Shown: positions 1 through 6,361, counted from the stretch's first letter. The stretch is 7,270 bases of DNA from Phoenicibacter congonensis (GCA_030530045.1 JAUMVS010000070.1:1-7270), one strand, 5' to 3'. Translations and numbers: made by a program. Notes: generated from the letters alone by a model not told the origin.

Positions 1-612
1 AATTTTGCAAATGTCGCTAACGCTCACTTTTGCTTTCTTGCAGGCATCGGCCATCAGCTCGTTTAGAGAATTAACAATCGCAACCTGCAGCTCTTCAATT
101 CCAGTTTCTGGATGCTCATATTCATAGGTGATGCGCGTGAGAACATCGAGGCCATAGTGCTTTTGTGCGTTGATGTCAGAAGCACTGGCGAGTTCCTCGC
201 CACTTGAGAGGTCAACCAATGACGCAACCACAGTGGTTGTTCCAATGTCGATAGCAAAGCCATAGCCGCTCAAGTTTTCGTCGCGCTCGAATTCTGGAAT
301 CTTGCCTGTTGTCAGAACTTTATGCTCGAGCACTTTCTGCATCAGTTCGACAGTGACGTCACCTTTTGGGTAAGTGATGCAAGAGAGGCGAACCCCTTCT
401 TCGATTTCCTCTGGTTTTAGGAGGCGACGTTCTTCGTCGGTGAGAGGCGAGCACTCACCTTCAACAACTTTGACTTTGCATTTGCCGCACTTGCCTTTAC
501 CGTTGCATGGGTTGTCAATGAATTCCCCCGCGTGCAGCAAGCTTTCAAGCAGAGTCTTCGACTCTTCTGCCTCAAACGTTTGCCCGTCTTTAATCTTGAT
601 TGTTATTGTCAT
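1..612 (-). CDS. RACo-like corrinoid activation protein, 2Fe-2S ferredoxin plus ASKHA ATPase (3' end outside window)
   Basis: Reads MTITIKIKDGQTFEAEE from an ATG at 612 and stays open for 204 codons to the left edge, so the C-terminal part is missing. Residues 1-90 are a ferredoxin-like domain with a plant/adrenodoxin-type cysteine pattern: C36, C42, C45 and C78 (C-x5-C-x2-C-xn-C), which binds [2Fe-2S]. A linker follows, then FAIDIGTTTVVASLVDL (119-135), the phosphate-1 motif of ASKHA ATPases with D122 and G124. This order matches RACo and the COG3894/DUF4445 family, which use ATP to reduce inactive Co(II) corrinoid proteins to Co(I). It does not match archaeal RamA, which carries C-terminal 4Fe-4S clusters. 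Family members are usually around 600 residues, so roughly a third is visible. An AAGG sequence precedes the ATG by about 7 nt. Last visible gene of the operon, 72 nt after a corrinoid protein, its expected client. Family assignment is firm; activity is inferred. Confidence 0.9.
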   Translation of the reverse strand, partial: MTITIKIKDGQTFEAEESKTLLESLLHAGEFIDNPCNGKGKCGKCKVKVVEGECSPLTDEERRLLKPEEIEEGVRLSCITYPKGDVTVELMQKVLEHKVLTTGKIPEFERDENLSGYGFAIDIGTTTVVASLVDLSSGEELASASDINAQKHYGLDVLTRITYEYEHPETGIEELQVAIVNSLNELMADACKKAKVSVSDICKI

Positions 613-684
613 TCCTTAACCTTCAAATAAAAGTTTTGCTCTCCTGTTTTGATGAGAACAGTCATGTTAGTTTGACTCAGCTGT

Positions 685-1344
685 CTATTTTTCAACACCC
701 ACAAGTCTTTTTGCAAGCTTTACTGCTTCTGGCGCATTTGCGGAATAACCGTCAGCGCCAATTTCGTCTGCGAATTTTTGCGAGATTGGGCTTCCGCCAA
801 TCATGACTTTTACGCGGTCGCGCATGTCAGCTTCTTCGAGTTTTTTAATAACTGTCTGCATGCCGCCCATTGTTGTGGTCATGAGAGTTGCCATGCAAAT
901 GATGTCAGCATCTTCTTCCTTTGCTTTGGAAACAAAGTCGTCAAGCGGAACATCTCGGCCGAGGTCAAACATTTCAAAGCCGGCTGTTTCCATCATTATG
1001 CGCACCAAGTTTTTGCCGATGTCGTGGGTGTCGCCTTGTACTACGCCAATTACTACCTTCTTTTTGTTGGTGCTTCCTTCTGCGTCAGCAGGGAGGTGTG
1101 GGCGAAGAACATCAAGGCCGTTATACATTGCATCTGAGCAAAGAAGTATGTCGGTTACGAAATATTCCTCTTCGTCATAAAGGTCACTTGCCTTGTTCAT
1201 GCCTTTTACCAGGCCGTCCATGATGCCTTCATATGCTGGGTAGCCTTCGTCGATGTATTGCTGCGCAACCTCAACAACCTCTTCGTCTTCCATCTCGGTT
1301 ACACAGTCTGCAAGTTTCTGCAGCAGTTCTTCTTTAGTTGCCAT
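685..1344 (-). CDS. Corrinoid (B12-binding) methyltransferase protein, MtaC/MtbC-like, copy B
   Basis: 219-residue cytoplasmic corrinoid shuttle that carries the methyl group on cobalt between methyltransferases. Residues 1-85 form the helical cap domain typical of MtaC/MtbC/MtvC proteins (QQYIDEGY, DGLVKGMNKA, CSDAMYNGLDV). A B12-binding Rossmann domain follows, with the base-off motif GDTHDIG: D105, H107 (lower axial cobalt ligand) and G110. Further motifs are MATLMTTTMGG (about 152-162, SxL-like) and IGGSPIS (GGxP-like). Length is normal for the family. The start at 1344 is preferred over an in-frame ATG at 1359 because it has GGAAGGAG (1349-1356) 4 nt upstream and gives MATKEELL, identical to the start of the other corrinoid protein here. 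It lies 24 nt after the CobW-like gene and before its probable reactivator. By hand alignment 59 of the first 85 residues match copy A (4339-4992). Substrate partner unknown. Confidence 0.95.
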   Translation of the reverse strand: MATKEELLQKLADCVTEMEDEEVVEVAQQYIDEGYPAYEGIMDGLVKGMNKASDLYDEEEYFVTDILLCSDAMYNGLDVLRPHLPADAEGSTNKKKVVIGVVQGDTHDIGKNLVRIMMETAGFEMFDLGRDVPLDDFVSKAKEEDADIICMATLMTTTMGGMQTVIKKLEEADMRDRVKVMIGGSPISQKFADEIGADGYSANAPEAVKLAKRLVGVEK

Positions 1345-1368
1345 GCAACTCCTTCCCATTAATAGTTC

Positions 1369-2358
1369 CTAATTTATGCTCAGGAGCTCGTGTAGTTTTT
1401 GTTCATTGATGTCTTTGCCAATCACGATGAAGCGCAATTGGCCGACATTTACAGTGTTTGAAATCTTGTGGATTTCCTGGTGATTTGGTACAAAGTCGTA
1501 ATAAAGAGTTGTGCCGTTTTCAGAATTAATGAAGCCTTTTGCGCGATAGACCTTGCCATAATCACCCGACTTCAGAGCCTTAGTGACCTCGCGTGGAGTC
1601 GTGTCGCCCCAAGTCTTTAGGTCTTCGAACATGAACTGCTCAAAGTTGTTGTTCGCATAATTGTGGTCATGCTCGTCATGGTCGTGGTCATGCTCATGCT
1701 CGCAATGGTGCTTGCACTCGTGACCTTCCTCATGGCAATGGCAGCGCCCGCATTCGCAAACGTGCCCTTTGTCATCTTTGGCGCCGATGCAAATGTTTGT
1801 GAGTTCAGTTTCTTTCAACTCGCGCCAGTCGCTGGTGATCACAATTGCATCGGGGTTTGATTCAGAAATTTTTGCGGCAACACGCGCAATGTCTTCTTCA
1901 GGCATGTCGTTTTGATGCGTCAGAAGAACGAGATTTGCGTTGTCAATTTGGTCCATGTAAAACGTTCCGAAATCTTCAGAAAAATCTTCAAATTCAGAAG
2001 CATCAACCATCGCAATTTTTAGCGTTGGCTTGAAGCCAAATCGCTCGCAGTGATTTGCTATGTCGGAAAGATTCCCAACCCCAGAAGGCTCAATGACAAT
2101 TTGCTGAGGAGCAAATTCGCGCTTGATGTCTTCAAGTTGCTTTTGCAGTTCTGGCGCCAGCGTGCAGCAAATGCATCCTGCTGAAAGCTCACGAACATTT
2201 GTGTCTTCCGGCAGAAGAGCACCGTCAACTCCAACTGTGCCAGCTTCGTTTTCAATGACCACAGTTGTTCCTGGAAGCGTTGGCAAATAGGAATTTAAAA
2301 ATGTAGTTTTGCCTGCTCCAAGGAAACCTGCAACGATGTGAAGTTCTGGGTTGTCCAT
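1369..2358 (-). CDS. CobW/COG0523-family P-loop GTPase with Cys/His-rich metal-binding insert
   Basis: 329 residues. Walker A is GFLGAGKT (11-18). The family's metal-binding CxCC motif is SAGCICCTL (C62, C64, C65). EPSG (90-93) occupies the Walker B/ExSG-like position. The guanine-recognition motif, normally NKxD, is HQND (148-151), a notable departure. Residues 199-232 form a very Cys/His-rich loop with 6 Cys and 12 His, ending in an HDHDHDEHDH run, placed between the GTPase domain and the CobW C-terminal domain (about 235-329). COG0523 proteins are GTP-dependent metal chaperones or insertases, several for Zn or Co. Inside an operon of zinc-dependent methyltransferases and cobalt corrinoid proteins, delivery of Zn or Co is a reasonable inference; which metal cannot be told. 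GAAGGAAG lies just before the ATG. It follows a 134-nt gap, the longest inside the operon. CobW of cobalamin synthesis is the namesake, but no biosynthetic genes are seen here. Confidence 0.9.
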   Translation of the reverse strand: MDNPELHIVAGFLGAGKTTFLNSYLPTLPGTTVVIENEAGTVGVDGALLPEDTNVRELSAGCICCTLAPELQKQLEDIKREFAPQQIVIEPSGVGNLSDIANHCERFGFKPTLKIAMVDASEFEDFSEDFGTFYMDQIDNANLVLLTHQNDMPEEDIARVAAKISESNPDAIVITSDWRELKETELTNICIGAKDDKGHVCECGRCHCHEEGHECKHHCEHEHDHDHDEHDHNYANNNFEQFMFEDLKTWGDTTPREVTKALKSGDYGKVYRAKGFINSENGTTLYYDFVPNHQEIHKISNTVNVGQLRFIVIGKDINEQKLHELLSIN

Positions 2359-2492
2359 TTTCTTCCTTCTTTAACGTTTAACTTTGAGGGTTCGCCGTGT
2401 CTCCAATTGGTTGGCTACAACGGGTGGCTCAAAGCCGCGAGGGATTTTGTCTTTAAGCAAAGTCGCTTGTGATTGCGACCAACTTGGCTAAT

Positions 2493-3257
2493 TTATGCGC
2501 TCATTGATTTAATTGACTTTGGGCACTTCGCAACAATTCGCAGTCGATCATCGAGCTTCATGTCTTTTGTCGCTGCCAGCGGGCAAAGATAAATTGGCGT
2601 GTCGCTGCCAAGCGTTTTTGCCATTTCTTCCACAAAGCCAAGTGTGAATTTTTCTGCCATTTCGGTTGCAAATTTTGGGCCAACAATTGATACTGCTGCT
2701 GGAGGGTCAGCAAATTCAATCGCATCCACACCTGCGTCCGCCGCTTCTTTTGCGAGGTCAATCAGCACTTTTGAAATGTGCTTTAGCACTGCATCAAAAC
2801 CTTCAGGGTTGCGACGTTGCTCTTTGAAAATCTTTCTGGAATCGGCTAGACAAGTGAGCGTGCCAATTGGACCAGTGATGCAAAACATCACCTGCTCACC
2901 TTGGTCTTTCAAAATCTTCACGGCCTTGAGCATGTTGTCGTGACGCTCCATCTTTTCGGGAACTGGGGCAAGATTTAAAACCTCGCTCAGCTCCTCGCAA
3001 ATTGGAGCACCTGCGCGAGCTCCTGCTGTCTCGTCGCCAAGGTTGATGTTTCCGCCAAGCACCTCAGCTTCTAAAGTGTGGCAAAAGGGAAGCATGCAAA
3101 ACTGCTGCCCACGCTGTTCTTTAATAATGATTGCAAGCCTAGCAATCAACTCAGGATCTTTGTAGATTTCAGCAGGTTGCAAACCCATAATCGCTTGGGA
3201 TTCTGCAACCATGTCCGATTTTTCGTTTTTACAAACAGAAAGAATGAATTCCGCCAT
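2493..3257 (-). CDS. Short divergent UroD-superfamily methyltransferase-like protein lacking zinc ligands
   Basis: 254 residues with clear likeness to the MtaA-like neighbour: FCHTLEAEVLGG (compare CMTVEAEALGA), FCITGPIGTLTCLADS (compare the NLTGPVSVAGTTLDC segment) and IEFADPPAAVSIVGPKF (compare IAEPTGTGELLGPRY). The zinc site is not conserved: where active members have HxC there is YLC (C225), and the protein ends 29 residues later, so the distal Cys and roughly 70 C-terminal residues are missing. It may be a non-catalytic or specialised subfamily member, or a gene with an eroded 3' end; a 134-nt gap follows it. The start at 3257 (MAEFILSV) is chosen because GGAG (3263-3266) lies 5 nt upstream. 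The longer in-frame reading from 3317 would overlap the preceding gene and adds a basic, non-conserved tail. Its gap from the preceding methyltransferase gene is 34 nt. Superfamily membership is firm; function unknown. Confidence 0.8.
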   Translation of the reverse strand: MAEFILSVCKNEKSDMVAESQAIMGLQPAEIYKDPELIARLAIIIKEQRGQQFCMLPFCHTLEAEVLGGNINLGDETAGARAGAPICEELSEVLNLAPVPEKMERHDNMLKAVKILKDQGEQVMFCITGPIGTLTCLADSRKIFKEQRRNPEGFDAVLKHISKVLIDLAKEAADAGVDAIEFADPPAAVSIVGPKFATEMAEKFTLGFVEEMAKTLGSDTPIYLCPLAATKDMKLDDRLRIVAKCPKSIKSMSA

Positions 3258-3291
3258 ATTTACTCCGTGCTTTGTGTCTTCCGTCGTTTTT

Positions 3292-4314
3292 TTATTTAGT
3301 GGCGCCTGCCTCGACAACTTCCTTCATAGCGTGAAGGTTTGTGAGCGGTGTGACAGTTGCGATTCCACATGCAGGAGCAACGATGTTTACGCCATGATTC
3401 ATTGCAGCGCGGGTGATGCGTTTTACGATCTCTGCATCAGGCTTGCCGAGTGCGAATGTTGAAACATTGCCCATGAGAGCCTTTTCTGGTGCAGCTTCAT
3501 GCACTTTTTCGACTGGAGTCATCGCGTCAAACGAGAAAACATCGCTGTGAATGTTTTTGATTGAGTTGATGACCGGGTTCATGTTTCCGCAAATGTGAAC
3601 AATCGAGCAAGGTGCGTTCATGTGGTCAAGCACTTTGTTTAGGAACTGGACGCTGAATTCCTCGAAGTAGCGAGGCCCCAAAAGTTCGCCAGTGCCTGTT
3701 GGTTCAGCGATGCAAACGCAGTCGGCGCCAGCTTCAACCATTGCTTTACCAAACGCAGCAACGCTTTCTGTCACAAACTCCATGTATTCAAGAGCTGCAT
3801 CGTGATCTTTTCTGATTTCACGAAGAAGAATTTCGCAATCGAGAGTGGTGCCCGCAACCGAAACTGGTCCAGTCAAATTGCCAATGACTGGCACGTCGGT
3901 GTCGAGTTCAGAAAGCAATTTAATTGCCTCAAGAACTGCCTTTGGACGGCCAGTTGTGAGGTCGATTGGTTTCAAATTTTTGTAGTCGCGAACGCTTTGA
4001 ATTGCTCCGTAAACGACGTGGGGCTCGCAAAGCGAGTCGCCAAAGTCGACTTCTGCACCCAAAGCTTCGGCTTCAACTGTCATGCAAAATGGAACGCCGT
4101 AGTTCTCAAGACCGCTCAGATCATGAGCAGCTTTTGCCATTTCAGCAAGCATTTTTCCGTCCGAATGTACCGCAGGGAAAGGAATTTTAGCTGCTTTTGC
4201 CATCTCATCGGTGACAGCATTCATCATTCCGCCTGGGCAAATTAAAGGCTGACGGTCAGTTTCTTTTAGCTTGCAAGAATCTGAGAGACGCTCCTTTTCT
4301 GTCCAAGTTTTCAT
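3292..4314 (-). CDS. MtaA/MtbA-like methylcobamide methyltransferase (UroD superfamily)
   Basis: 340 residues, normal for MtaA/MtbA. These cytoplasmic TIM-barrel zinc enzymes transfer a methyl group between a methyl-corrinoid protein and a thiol or other acceptor. Visible features are an N-terminal RQPLICPGGMMNAVTDEM segment (21-38) typical of the MtaA/MtbA branch, NLTGP (146-150), IAEPTGTGELLGP (202-214), and the zinc ligands H240, C242 (IVHICGN) and C316 (APACG). The H-x-C...C spacing of about 74 residues agrees with the family. Start at 4314 has AAAGG about 9 nt upstream. The gene lies 24 nt after corrinoid protein A, its likely methyl carrier. In methanogens the acceptor is coenzyme M. 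In a bacterium the acceptor, or the direction (demethylating a substrate onto cobalt), is open, since UroD-type proteins serve in both roles. Family and zinc site are secure; substrate is not. Confidence 0.93.
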   Translation of the reverse strand: MKTWTEKERLSDSCKLKETDRQPLICPGGMMNAVTDEMAKAAKIPFPAVHSDGKMLAEMAKAAHDLSGLENYGVPFCMTVEAEALGAEVDFGDSLCEPHVVYGAIQSVRDYKNLKPIDLTTGRPKAVLEAIKLLSELDTDVPVIGNLTGPVSVAGTTLDCEILLREIRKDHDAALEYMEFVTESVAAFGKAMVEAGADCVCIAEPTGTGELLGPRYFEEFSVQFLNKVLDHMNAPCSIVHICGNMNPVINSIKNIHSDVFSFDAMTPVEKVHEAAPEKALMGNVSTFALGKPDAEIVKRITRAAMNHGVNIVAPACGIATVTPLTNLHAMKEVVEAGATK

Positions 4315-4338
4315 TGTTTGTTGCCTTTCAGATAAAAA

Positions 4339-4992
4339 CTAGTCGGAATAACCCATCAAGCCGTCGGCAAGCTTGACTGCTTCAACTGCAGTTGAAGAGT
4401 AGCCATCTGCTCCAATTTTGTCAGCGAAGGCTTGTGAGATTGGTCCACCACCAATGATTACTTTTGCCTGGTCACGAACGCCTTGTTCTTTCATTGCCTC
4501 GATGACTTTTCCCATGTTTTCCATCGAGGTCGACATGAGAGTCGACATCGCAACCATTTTTGCGCCGTCGTTTTTCACGGCGTCAATAAATGCTTGAATT
4601 GGCACGTCGCGTCCAAGGTCCAGTATTTCGTAACCAGAAGCTTCGAGCATAATTTTTACAATGTTTTTGCCGATGTCGTGAGTGTCGCCCTGCGCAACGC
4701 CGCAAGCAATTTTGCATTTTTTGTTTGCTTGATCTTGTGGAAGATGTGGGCGAATTACGTCAAGGCCGTTATACATTGCGTCAGAGCAAATCAGCAGTTC
4801 AGGAATGAAATATTCCTCCTGCTCATAGAGGTCTGCCGCTTTATTCATGCCGTCAACGAGGCCATCAAAAATTGCCTCGTTTGGGTCATAACCTGCATCG
4901 ATGTATTGCTGCGCAATTTCCTCAACATCGTCATCGCGCATGTTAAGAACGCAATCGCTAAGTTCTGCGAGAAGTTCTTCTTTTGTAGCCAT
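4339..4992 (-). CDS. Corrinoid (B12-binding) methyltransferase protein, MtaC/MtbC-like, copy A
   Basis: 217 residues, start to end like copy B. The helical cap spans 1-85. The B12-binding domain carries GDTHDIG with D103, H105 (cobalt ligand) and G108, then MSTLMSTSM (SxL motif) and IIGGGPIS (GGxP-like). It would be the methyl carrier for the adjacent MtaA-like enzymes on both sides. An AGGAGG at 5003-5008, 10 nt before the ATG, lies inside the tail of the preceding methyltransferase gene, which implies translational coupling. As read, the preceding frame overlaps this gene by 35 nt, but with its apparent frameshift repaired it stops 5 nt upstream. Copy A and copy B also share a 20-nt identical stretch (4760-4779 and 1112-1131), consistent with an operon-internal duplication. 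The stop is TAG at 4339-4341. Confidence 0.95.
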   Translation of the reverse strand: MATKEELLAELSDCVLNMRDDDVEEIAQQYIDAGYDPNEAIFDGLVDGMNKAADLYEQEEYFIPELLICSDAMYNGLDVIRPHLPQDQANKKCKIACGVAQGDTHDIGKNIVKIMLEASGYEILDLGRDVPIQAFIDAVKNDGAKMVAMSTLMSTSMENMGKVIEAMKEQGVRDQAKVIIGGGPISQAFADKIGADGYSSTAVEAVKLADGLMGYSD

Positions 4993-6103
4993 TGTATTTA
5001 TGCCTCCTGCTTTGCTTTTTCAAAACGTGCTTCTTCGAGCATCGAGTCAATTTTTCTTCTTTAATTGGATAGCCAACCTCGCGCATTGTGTCCATCATAG
5101 AGTCGATGTTTTCAAAGCGCGTCTCCACTGGGAGCGAGCAGCCGCTCATTACCATGAAGCCTTTCGGGCTATCCCAGCCTTCTTTCAGCGATTCGAGCGT
5201 GCCGATGCGAACGTCGAGCGGTGTGCCCATGTACATAACGCTGCCTGGGTCATCATTGCCCATAATTTTGCATTTGTTGCCAACGATGCGCTTGCACTCT
5301 GTGAGACTTGCAACGTTGTCAATCGACCAACCAGCGATGCCAAGATTTGCAAGGTCATCCCAAATTTTGTCGGTTTGCCCGCAAATGTGAATAACAGGGT
5401 TTACGTTGCGTGTGTGCATGTAATCAACGAGTTTTTTCATGTAGGGGAGCGAGAATTCGCGGAAAACTTTTGGAGATACAACAGTTGTTGAGCTCATTGG
5501 CTCAGAAATTGCAGGGGCGCAACCGAGGTCGATTGCAACCTCTGACCAGCGAATGCTTGTTTCTGTAGCGAGTTCGCAAAGCTTGTGAACCGATTCTGGG
5601 TCTTTATGAATCATGCGAAGCATTTCGTCGAACCCAATGAGTGAAAATGCGAGCGTGAATGGTCCTGAAACTGCGCAACCAACGCTTGGCATAATGCCTT
5701 CTGAATATTCTTTTAGCCATTTCATTGCTTCAACATGGACTGGAAGGCGGCCGTCTTTGTAGGGGTCGGCAGGGCGTAATTTGTTGATGTCCTTTACATC
5801 ATGAATTGCAGGTTCCAGCAGGTCGGCGGTGTCGTCCTCCGGGATGTGAACCTTTGCGCCCATTGCTTCAGGCCAAGTGAAAAGGTCGGTGAAGACGCGA
5901 ACACTGTCTGTTCCGAAACGCTCCACGCACGCCATTTGTGCCTTTGCGAAAGTTTTTGGATCGGTTGAAAACTCAGAAATTTTGCAGCCTAAAACTCTTG
6001 CAGTTCCGTTTGCAATGTTTGGGTTGCAAGGCATTCTGTCGGCCTGTTCTCCATTCGCGATTGCGCGAGCGCGCTCCAATGAAGTCATCTGATCAGCAGA
6101 CAT
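4958..6103 (-). CDS. MtaA/MtbA-like methyltransferase (UroD superfamily), apparent C-terminal frameshift
   Basis: First gene of the operon, 381 codons as read. UroD-type TIM barrel with SLERARAIANGEQADRMP near the N-terminus (8-25), VSGPFTLAFSLIG (145-157) and ISEPMSSTTVVSP (199-211). The zinc ligands are H239, C241 (VIHICGQ) and C322 (MSGCSLP), so it looks catalytically intact. It is more like the COG0407 methyltransferase branch than true HemE, and no haem genes are nearby. The start at 6103 (MSADQMTS) has an excellent GGAGGA (6107-6112) 3-4 nt upstream; the longer reading from 6169 would begin inside the riboswitch. Oddity: after residue 351 the frame turns strongly basic (Lys/Arg-rich) and overlaps the next gene by 35 nt. 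One extra A in the A5 run at 5051-5055 instead gives KIDSMLEEARFEKAKQEA and a stop at 4998-5000, for a 368-residue protein ending 5 nt before the next start. Sequencing error, real mutation and slippage are all possible. Confidence 0.9.
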   Translation of the reverse strand: MSADQMTSLERARAIANGEQADRMPCNPNIANGTARVLGCKISEFSTDPKTFAKAQMACVERFGTDSVRVFTDLFTWPEAMGAKVHIPEDDTADLLEPAIHDVKDINKLRPADPYKDGRLPVHVEAMKWLKEYSEGIMPSVGCAVSGPFTLAFSLIGFDEMLRMIHKDPESVHKLCELATETSIRWSEVAIDLGCAPAISEPMSSTTVVSPKVFREFSLPYMKKLVDYMHTRNVNPVIHICGQTDKIWDDLANLGIAGWSIDNVASLTECKRIVGNKCKIMGNDDPGSVMYMGTPLDVRIGTLESLKEGWDSPKGFMVMSGCSLPVETRFENIDSMMDTMREVGYPIKEEKLTRCSKKHVLKKQSRRHKYNGYKRRTSRRT

Positions 6104-6106
6104 ATT

Positions 6107-6112
6107 TCCTCC
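6107..6112 (-). promoter_or_regulatory. Shine-Dalgarno sequence deciding the start of the first operon gene
   Basis: The minus strand reads GGAGGAAATATG, a strong ribosome binding site directly before the ATG at 6103. It rules out the longer in-frame start at 6169, which falls within the riboswitch. It lies about 43 nt past the aptamer, so it is the probable control point. A CCUC at 6163-6166, at the aptamer's 3' edge, could pair with its GAGG, though four base pairs are weak evidence. Confidence 0.7.
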
Positions 6113-6154
6113 AATTAAAATCTTGCTGTGAATGATGATTTCCAGGGCTAGCAG

Positions 6155-6292
6155 ATTCTGAAGAGGCATTCCGACTTTGCTTGCAGAGCATTTACGGTTA
6201 CTGGTATAGCTGCGGATTCACACCGCGATTCCCCTGTGTGGACGAGCGTTTGCGCTCGGTTTGAGCAATCAACTGATGCAGAAAAACAGAAT
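6155..6292 (-). promoter_or_regulatory. Cobalamin (B12) riboswitch aptamer
   Basis: Read on the minus strand, the leader carries the conserved cobalamin riboswitch core. AGGGGAAT runs into GGTGTGAATCC (core at 6214-6234), then GCAGCTATACC and AGTAACCGTAAATGC, and finally the 3' B12-box variant AAGTCGGAATGCC (6165-6178). The spacing and order fit the RF00174 consensus (GGGAA...GGTGnGAATCC...GC...ACnGTA...AGYCnGAATGCC). A perfect 6-bp hairpin CGAGCG-CAAA-CGCTCG (6243-6258) precedes the core, and TGCT-CTGCA-AGCA (6178-6190) lies before the B12 box. ATTCTG (6287-6292) and CAGAAT (6155-6160) could close P1; the outer limits are approximate. It lies in the 5' leader of the corrinoid methyltransferase operon. 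No terminator hairpin with a T run lies between it and the first ATG, so translational control is more likely. Confidence 0.9.
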
Positions 6293-6355
6293 TTGATTTG
6301 TTTATGAGGCAAATCCCACACGCACTTTTGTGCCATTCATTTTGCCAATGACTAC

Positions 6356-6361
6356 ATTTTA
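6356..6361 (-). promoter_or_regulatory. Candidate -10 element for the methyltransferase operon
   Basis: The minus strand reads TAAAAT, one mismatch from TATAAT, about 60 nt upstream of the riboswitch, which is a sensible place for the operon promoter. The matching -35 is poor: a T-rich TTTTTG lies 16 nt upstream and a better TTGAAC only 13 nt upstream. AT-rich sequence makes chance matches likely. Confidence 0.25.

Noticed and set aside
613..684. Weak inverted repeats between corrinoid protein B and the activator gene (CTGTT/AACAG, AGTCA/TGACT)
   Set aside because: Arms are only five bases and no T run follows on the transcribed strand, so a terminator is not supported.
1344..1371. TAG stop of the CobW-like gene is in frame with and 27 nt before the corrinoid protein start; the TAG of corrinoid protein A (4339-4341) is likewise 27 nt and in frame with the next gene, raising thoughts of pyrrolysine readthrough
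   Set aside because: Both proteins end at natural family lengths, each downstream gene has its own ribosome binding site, and pyrrolysine codons in methyltransferases are internal to MtmB/MtbB/MttB, which are absent here. In-frame placement twice has about a one in nine chance.
1663..1860. Repetitive CATGGTCGTGGTCATGC-like tract that could be taken for a tandem repeat or a plus-strand membrane protein
   Set aside because: It is the His/Asp/Cys-codon tract encoding the metal-binding loop of the CobW-like protein; the hydrophobic plus-strand frame is its shadow.
2385..2490. Possible small gene or tRNA on the minus strand in the gap (a frame reading RGFEPP, reminiscent of translated tRNA T-arms)
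   Set aside because: No TTCRAnnC T-loop with flanking stem, no cloverleaf or anticodon arm, and no start codon with a ribosome binding site.
4483..5064. Plus-strand open frame of 193 codons, and similar plus-strand frames at 4901-5491 and 3802-4245
   Set aside because: They lie antisense to the corrinoid and UroD-like genes, whose motifs are unmistakable, have no ribosome binding sites and encode no recognisable domain.
6104..6169. N-terminal extension of the first methyltransferase to an ATG at 6169
   Set aside because: The extra codons fall in the riboswitch B12 box and leader, and a strong GGAGGA precedes the ATG at 6103.
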